Below, in pieces: positions 6,685 through 10,609 of a stretch of DNA of 10,609 bases. The notes under the pieces were generated by a model. It was not told where the DNA came from. It ran no database searches and saw nothing but the letters and a program-made list of their open reading frames with translations. This DNA comes from Spirochaetales bacterium (GTDB lineage: Bacteria > Spirochaetota > Spirochaetia > DTKZ01): the NCBI GenBank assembly GCA_031280945.1, contig JAITGB010000268.1, positions 1 to 10,609 of the forward strand, in the 5' to 3' direction. Numbering within the stretch: the stretch's first letter is position 1; each line of letters opens with the position of its first letter. Made by a program: the position numbers and the translations under genes.

Positions 6685-7440
6685 CTATGTATCAAGCGCG
6701 AAACGCGCGTCCTGGTAACGCGCATCCCCTGTGTAGCCCACAGGCTGCAGAGCCACAGGCGAAACAGAAATTTTTCCCTGCACAACAGCATCCCAATCGC
6801 TGCCCGCCTCCCTGTCCGTCTCAGGCGGAACATTGTGCAAAAAATAGTAACTCTCGCCTCCCGGAGCCGTAAACTCCGACAGCTTATCCTGATACCGCCG
6901 GAGGGAAGGAAACGTAACAGCCGCCCCCGCGTAACTCTCACCCGACGGAACATTGGGAGCATTGATATTAACAAAGTGCCCCCCCTCCCACACGTGTGCC
7001 AAAAGAAGAGCATTGGCAGCAATAAAACGGGCAAGAGGCTCAAAAAAATACGGAGGAGAAAAAGCATCAAGAGAAACAGCAACGCCTGGAACTCTCATAA
7101 GAGCAGCCTGACGCGCCGCCGCCGCAGTCCCCGAATAAATAATATCCGTACCTATATTTGGGCCAAGATTAATACCGGAAATAACAATGTCCGGCTTACA
7201 GGGAAGCGCCCCCAGAAGGGCAAGAAGAACACAGTCCGCAGGCGTCCCGCTGCAGGCGAACACCCTCTCCCCCAGCTTTTTGCGCATAACAGGAGAACCC
7301 AAAGTAATACGGTGCGACATGCCCGAACGCTCCCCGTCCGGAGCGAAAACCCACACCTCATGCTTCCCCTCAAGGGCCGCCAGAAGAGCGTGTATACCCG
7401 GGCTCCTTACCCCGTCATCGTTGGTCAATAAAATGCGCAT
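6685..7440 (-). CDS. surE: 5'/3'-nucleotidase SurE
   Basis: SurE is a metal-dependent phosphatase that removes phosphate from nucleoside 5'- and 3'-monophosphates (EC 3.1.3.5) and is cytoplasmic. The 251-residue length is normal. The N-terminal ILLTNDDG carries the metal ligands D8 and D9. SGMSH provides S39, and the family signature SGINLGPNIGTDIIYSGT runs from residue 88 with metal ligand N91 and the conserved GxNxGxDxxYSGT pattern. PDIVISGIN and the AAARQA helix match the family as well. The start ATG at 7438-7440 is followed at once by the conserved beta-strand MRILLTNDDG, so it is secure. The upstream gene ends 16 nt earlier, with a weak GGCGGG ribosome site in between. SurE is often tied to stress or stationary-phase survival, but nothing here shows its regulation apart from operon membership. 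Confidence 0.95.
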   Translation of the reverse strand: MRILLTNDDGVRSPGIHALLAALEGKHEVWVFAPDGERSGMSHRITLGSPVMRKKLGERVFACSGTPADCVLLALLGALPCKPDIVISGINLGPNIGTDIIYSGTAAAARQAALMRVPGVAVSLDAFSPPYFFEPLARFIAANALLLAHVWEGGHFVNINAPNVPSGESYAGAAVTFPSLRRYQDKLSEFTAPGGESYYFLHNVPPETDREAGSDWDAVVQGKISVSPVALQPVGYTGDARYQDARFALDT

Positions 7441-7456
7441 GAATAGCCCGCCGAAA

Positions 7457-8644
7457 TTACAGCAGTTTCACTCCTTGCGAAGCCTCGCAGACAAAAGCCT
7501 TTGCCTTAAAACCGAAAATCCTCTCGTATTCCTCAAGACGCTTTTCGTACTCGGCAATCGCCCCCTCCCGAATCAAAGTAATCGTACACCTGCCAAAACC
7601 CGTGCCTGTAAGCCGCGACCCCAAAACCCCCTCAGTTTCACTCGAACGCTTCACAAGCCAATCGATTTCAGGACAGGAAACCTCAAGAAGGTCCCGAAGA
7701 CTCTCGTGGGACCTCGTTAACAGCTTTCCCAGAGCCGCAAGATTTCCCCGGCTCCGCAGAAGCTCCTCCGCCTCCAGAACACGAGCGTTTTCCTCAACAA
7801 TATGCAGACACTTCCTGCGCACAGTCTCCGGCAAAAGCCCAATACTCTCCCGTATATCCTTCGGAGAATAATCCCGCAGGTTCGTCCCCGCTCCCGCCTC
7901 CGCCCCAACTCGCGTACGCGCGCGCGGCCTGCGCCGGCTCAAAACCTCCATGCTCAGGGCGTAGTCGTTCCCGTGCAGGGCAAGGTCCCCATCCCCCACA
8001 AGGCGCGGAACCTGAGAATCAGTAATGAGGAGCTTCACCCCCTTGAGGCCCAGGGGCACATAACGGTGTTCCAGATGCAAAGTATCCAAAAGTATAGCCT
8101 GCCGGGAGCGCGCCAAAGAAGACGTAAAAGTCCCAATTACCCCGCACGAAGCCTCCATAAACTTCGCCTCCGCCCTATGGGCGTACTCTGCCAAAACCTT
8201 CCCCGAAGCCGTAAGGCCCAAAACATTCTTGACCCCGCAGGCAGCCGCCACAGTCAAAGCCGCGGAAGAGCCCAGCCCAATACCCGGCGGAATATCCCCC
8301 GTAACAGTCATATCGAGCCCCCGTATCTCGTGGCCCGCCTCCAGAAAAGAGCCAATCACCCCCTTCAGGTAATTCGCCCAGCGGTCCTCCCTCCTGAATT
8401 TCATATTACTCAGGCTCGTACGCTTCCTCTCGCTGTAATCCGCCGCAAAAAACCGAAAAGAACTATCCTTCCTGAGGGACACAGCGCAGCTCACCGACCG
8501 GTTTATGGCAAAGGGCAGGACAAAACCGCCCGTATGTTCAGTATGTTCACCCATAATAGGCACAACGCCCGGCGCACGGGCGACCACAGCGGGCAGGCAT
8601 CCGTATTCTTCCCTGTGCAGAGAAGCAATATCCTTCACGACCAT
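7457..8644 (-). CDS. Galactokinase-like GHMP protein lacking catalytic Arg and Asp
   Basis: This 395-residue protein aligns along its full length with galactokinases (GHMP superfamily), which phosphorylate galactose at C1 in the Leloir pathway. The sugar motif reads APGVVPIMGEHTEHTGGFVLP (24-44), where true enzymes have APGRVNLIGEHTDYN. Glu33 and His34 stay, but the catalytic Arg is Val27, Asn is Pro29 and the sugar-binding Asp is Glu36. The ATP loop PPGIGLGSSAAL (119-130) is intact. The catalytic Asp of CG(I/V)MDQ is Gly171 (CGVIGTF). The third motif is TGTGFGRC in place of GGGFGGC, and the YNxRRxxC helix lacks its Arg pair. A basic, Ala/Gly-rich insert (RRRPRARTRVGAEAGAG) follows. ATP may bind, but galactokinase activity is doubtful: a pseudokinase, sensor or different sugar kinase is more likely. 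The frame is intact, so it is under selection or only recently altered. It leads the five-gene unit. Confidence 0.85.
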   Translation of the reverse strand: MVVKDIASLHREEYGCLPAVVARAPGVVPIMGEHTEHTGGFVLPFAINRSVSCAVSLRKDSSFRFFAADYSERKRTSLSNMKFRREDRWANYLKGVIGSFLEAGHEIRGLDMTVTGDIPPGIGLGSSAALTVAAACGVKNVLGLTASGKVLAEYAHRAEAKFMEASCGVIGTFTSSLARSRQAILLDTLHLEHRYVPLGLKGVKLLITDSQVPRLVGDGDLALHGNDYALSMEVLSRRRPRARTRVGAEAGAGTNLRDYSPKDIRESIGLLPETVRRKCLHIVEENARVLEAEELLRSRGNLAALGKLLTRSHESLRDLLEVSCPEIDWLVKRSSETEGVLGSRLTGTGFGRCTITLIREGAIAEYEKRLEEYERIFGFKAKAFVCEASQGVKLL

Positions 8645-8656
8645 ATATAGTACCGA

Positions 8657-8685
8657 ATAATAGCGAAAAACATAAAAACATTCAA
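8657..8685 (-). promoter_or_regulatory. Putative promoter of the galactokinase-like/surE operon
   Basis: Read on the minus strand, TTGAAT (8685-8680) is followed after exactly 17 nt by TATTAT (8662-8657), five of six matches to TATAAT, in an AT-rich stretch unlike its surroundings. Only 12 nt separate the -10 box from the ATG at 8644, which predicts a leader of about 5 nt. No ribosome-binding site lies before that ATG, so the message may be leaderless or nearly so. Confidence 0.5.
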
Positions 8686-8740
8686 CGAAAATCGTTCAAA
8701 AAATCAGCCCCCCAAAACCCTATTTCAGAGACAGGGCGCA

Positions 8741-8941
8741 TTTTTTCGGGCAAAGCCCCGAAAAAACCGGGCTATCCGCTCCAATTCCTCAAAAACGCCT
8801 GCGGCGTTTTCTGCGGGATTTCCGCTTCTATCCCTTGCGCTGTTACCCTCCATGATTTTGCTCCGCAAAATCATGGAGGGGCCAAAGGCCCCGCCGCCTC
8901 CGGCGGCGGCCTGCCTGCAATTCCCCGCCGCTTCGCGGCGG
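8741..8941. repeat. Array of six consecutive hairpins in the divergent spacer
   Basis: Six perfect inverted repeats follow one another. (A) 8741-8750/8757-8766, TTTTTTCGGG arm, 10 bp, with an alternative GGGC-AAA-GCCC fold at 8748-8758. (B) 8792-8799/8803-8810, AAAACGCC, loop TGC. (C) 8846-8861/8865-8880, CCCTCCATGATTTTGC, 16 bp, loop TCC. (D) 8878-8883/8887-8892, GGGGCC, loop AAA. (E) 8891-8898/8902-8909, CCGCCGCC, loop TCC. (F) 8925-8931/8935-8941, CCGCCGC, loop TTC. C, D and E overlap at their ends, so only alternate ones can fold fully at once. The flanking genes are divergent, so no transcript needs to end here, and only B resembles a terminator. The spacer 8645-8990 holds nothing else recognisable besides the promoter at 8657-8685. 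Possible roles are a REP-like repeat, a protein-binding nucleoid site, a relic of a small element, or a structured leader of lnt. Confidence 0.75.
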
Positions 8942-8990
8942 CGCCCCCCCTGCCATTAACCAGGCATAGAACTATTCCCCAAAAAACTGT

Positions 8991-10609
8991 ATGCTCAAAA
9001 CCATGAGCCGCCCTCTTGTACTCTCGCTGCTGTCAGGGCTCCTTCTGCCCCTTGCCCTGCCCAATGAGTTTTTCCTTTTTGGCTTTCCTCTCCTGGGCTG
9101 CGTATGCCTCGCACCCTACTTCACCGCGCTCGCGCGCTGCCGCTCATGGGGCAGGGCTGCCCTGTGTTCCGTTGTTTTCTGCCTTGTTTCAACGCCCCTT
9201 TCCAATTTCTGGCTCGCGTTCTTCAAGGACTTCGCGTTTCTCACGATAGGCGCCGTAACGGCAGCCTACTGTGTCCTCTTTATAGGCTTCGGGGCAATCC
9301 TCTGGAAGTTCAGCCGCACAGGGCCCTACAGACCCCTCCTCATTGCCGCCTTTTGGATGACCTACGAGTTTATTAAATCAACAGGCTACTTTGCCTACCC
9401 CTGGGGCCTCATCGTGTACCCCGTAAACACCCTGCTCCCCCTCATGCAAATCGCGGACATAGCCGGCCTGTGGCCCCTGTCCTTTCTCATGGCCCTGACG
9501 AATAGCCTCTTTGCCGAATTCTTCCTGCGGCTCTCGCGGCCCTGGGCGCTTTCCGGTGAAGGCCCAGAGGAGGAGGCCACACCCCTTCTTGCGGCAAAAG
9601 GCGGAGGAAGGCAAAGCGTCTTTGAAAAAAACAGCCTCATCGCTTCGGGGGCGTTTGCCGCGCTTCTTGCCCTGGGCTTTACAGGGTACGGCCTTTTTCG
9701 CATGGCAGAGGAGCTTCCCTCCGCGGGAAACCTTAAAACAGTCCTTGTTCAGCAGAATACCGACCCCTGGGTAAGCGGCAGCCAGGAGAGAAACCTCCTT
9801 ACCGTCCAAAAACTTTCCCGCGAAGGCGCCGCACAGTTCGGCGGAAAGCCCGACATCGTTTTATGGAGCGAATCGAGTTTAAGCTCGCCCTACAAAGAAA
9901 ACGCACAGAGGTTTGAAAACTACCCCTCCGCCGACCCCTTCTCTCCTTTTGCAAGAGCATTGGGTTCTCCGCTTCTTACGGGAAGCCCCATTCTGATAGA
10001 AGAAGCCGATGGCGCTAGACGCTTCCAGAACGCAGTTATTCTTATCGATTCCCAAGCCCGCATAGCACAGAGCTACGCAAAACGCCACCCCGTTCCCATG
10101 GCCGAACACATACCCCTGTGGGAGTTCGCGCCTGTTCGAAAATTCTTTCAGGACGTTGTGGGCATACGCTCAATTTGGTCTTTGGGCAGCACAGACACAA
10201 TTTTTACGGTCAAAACCTCCGAAGGCAAAGACATACGCTTCGGTTCCCCCATTTGTTTTGAGGACGCTTTCCCCTACCTCTGCCGGAATCTCGTAAAAAA
10301 AGGCGCGGACCTTCTCCTCAACCTCACAAACGACGCCTGGTCGCGCACAAACTCCGCCCAGATTCAGCATTTTGTGGTAGCGCGTTTTCGTTCGATAGAA
10401 ATGAAGCGCGTCCTCGTACGCTCCACAAACGGCGGGCTTACCGCGGTAATCGGGCCCTTTGGGGAGATTCAGGCGAGCCTCCCCATGTTTGAGGCCGCCA
10501 GCCTTGCCGCGGAAATTTCCGTTACCCGCGAGGAAAGCCTCACCCCCTACACCGTGTACGGCGACTGGCTCCCCATAACTGTTGGGATTTTTCTCATCGG
10601 CGTACTTGC
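8991..10609 (+). CDS. lnt: Apolipoprotein N-acyltransferase Lnt (3' end outside window)
   Basis: Lnt adds the third acyl chain to the N-terminal Cys of lipoproteins in the cytoplasmic membrane, the last step of lipoprotein maturation. The frame is open from 8991 to the window end, 539 codons, against a usual family length of about 500-570, so only a few residues are missing. Numbered from this ATG, the nitrilase-type triad is complete: Glu294 in LWSESS, Lys364 in YAKRHPVPMAEHIPL (the family YxKxHLVPFGEYVPL motif), and Cys422 in SPICFED. NDAW, ARFRSIE and RSTNGGLTAVIGPFG follow as expected. Hydrophobic helices fill about residues 7-45, 60-80, 86-108 and 115-175, with another near 225-245; the last one begins at the right edge. 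A Gly/Glu-rich loop (about 190-210) is longer than usual. An in-frame ATG at 9003 is an alternative start. Neither start has a ribosome site or a clear promoter. The gene is divergent from the five-gene unit. Confidence 0.93.
   Translation, partial: MLKTMSRPLVLSLLSGLLLPLALPNEFFLFGFPLLGCVCLAPYFTALARCRSWGRAALCSVVFCLVSTPLSNFWLAFFKDFAFLTIGAVTAAYCVLFIGFGAILWKFSRTGPYRPLLIAAFWMTYEFIKSTGYFAYPWGLIVYPVNTLLPLMQIADIAGLWPLSFLMALTNSLFAEFFLRLSRPWALSGEGPEEEATPLLAAKGGGRQSVFEKNSLIASGAFAALLALGFTGYGLFRMAEELPSAGNLKTVLVQQNTDPWVSGSQERNLLTVQKLSREGAAQFGGKPDIVLWSESSLSSPYKENAQRFENYPSADPFSPFARALGSPLLTGSPILIEEADGARRFQNAVILIDSQARIAQSYAKRHPVPMAEHIPLWEFAPVRKFFQDVVGIRSIWSLGSTDTIFTVKTSEGKDIRFGSPICFEDAFPYLCRNLVKKGADLLLNLTNDAWSRTNSAQIQHFVVARFRSIEMKRVLVRSTNGGLTAVIGPFGEIQASLPMFEAASLAAEISVTREESLTPYTVYGDWLPITVGIFLIGVL

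Noticed and set aside
6310..7431. Long plus-strand open frame of 373 codons opposite the TPR gene and surE
   Set aside because: It is antisense to two genes with clear family motifs, its product is Arg/Lys/Pro-rich with no recognisable domain, and its openness follows from the codon bias of the true strand.
7802..8650. Plus-strand open frame of 282 codons opposite the galactokinase-like gene
   Set aside because: It mirrors the real gene, has the composition of a shadow frame and matches no family by eye.
8741..8766. Hairpin with a T6 arm and an A6 arm as an intrinsic terminator
   Set aside because: The T run is on the 5' side and the A run on the 3' side on both strands, opposite to a terminator, and the flanking genes diverge.
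9378..9809. Minus-strand open frames opposite lnt
   Set aside because: They are shadows of a gene with a complete Lnt catalytic triad and show no domain of their own.

Overview
The window looks like a spirochaete chromosome, most probably a GC-balanced Treponema-like species. The case rests on a glycine-rich beta-helix surface protein tail, a loose lipobox on a TPR/NHL/VWA protein, and the mix of PAP2, DUF362-ferredoxin, SurE, galactokinase-like and Lnt genes. This assignment comes from gene content, not from a marker gene, and is only moderately sure. There are no RNA genes, transposases or CRISPR arrays.

Layout. 2-160 (+) is the end of a secreted beta-helix protein. 161-414 is a spacer with a perfect hairpin inside a pair of inverted repeats. 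415-1197 (+) is a secreted PAP2-type phosphatase with an altered active-site motif. 1183-2226 (-) is an AT-rich family 2 glycosyltransferase containing a run of 15 G on its coding strand. 2372-3568 (+) is a DUF362 protein with two [4Fe-4S] motifs. 3565-8644 (-) is a tightly packed five-gene unit, read from high to low coordinates: galactokinase-like GHMP protein, surE, TPR protein, TPR/NHL/VWA lipoprotein, YkgJ-type cysteine cluster protein. 8645-8990 is a divergent spacer holding six consecutive hairpins. 8991 to the window end (+) is lnt, almost complete.

How the genes fit. Lnt finishes the acylation of lipoproteins such as the VWA/NHL protein. The beta-helix protein, the PAP2 enzyme and the glycosyltransferase all point to the cell envelope. 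The five-gene unit combines nucleotide and sugar-phosphate families with two TPR proteins and a Cys-cluster protein. No shared pathway is evident, although start-stop overlap and spacings of 4-16 nt argue for co-transcription from one good promoter in front of the galactokinase-like gene.

Most notable points. (1) The 15-G tract in the glycosyltransferase: gain or loss of one G gives a near-immediate stop, the signature of a phase-variable ON/OFF switch. (2) The galactokinase homologue is collinear with real galactokinases but lacks both the catalytic Arg and the catalytic Asp, so it is probably a pseudokinase or has a new activity. (3) A six-hairpin array stands between divergent genes, most hairpins closing on three-base loops; a hairpin of the same style lies near the start of the window. 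(4) Several promoters sit so close to their ATG that leaderless messages are likely.
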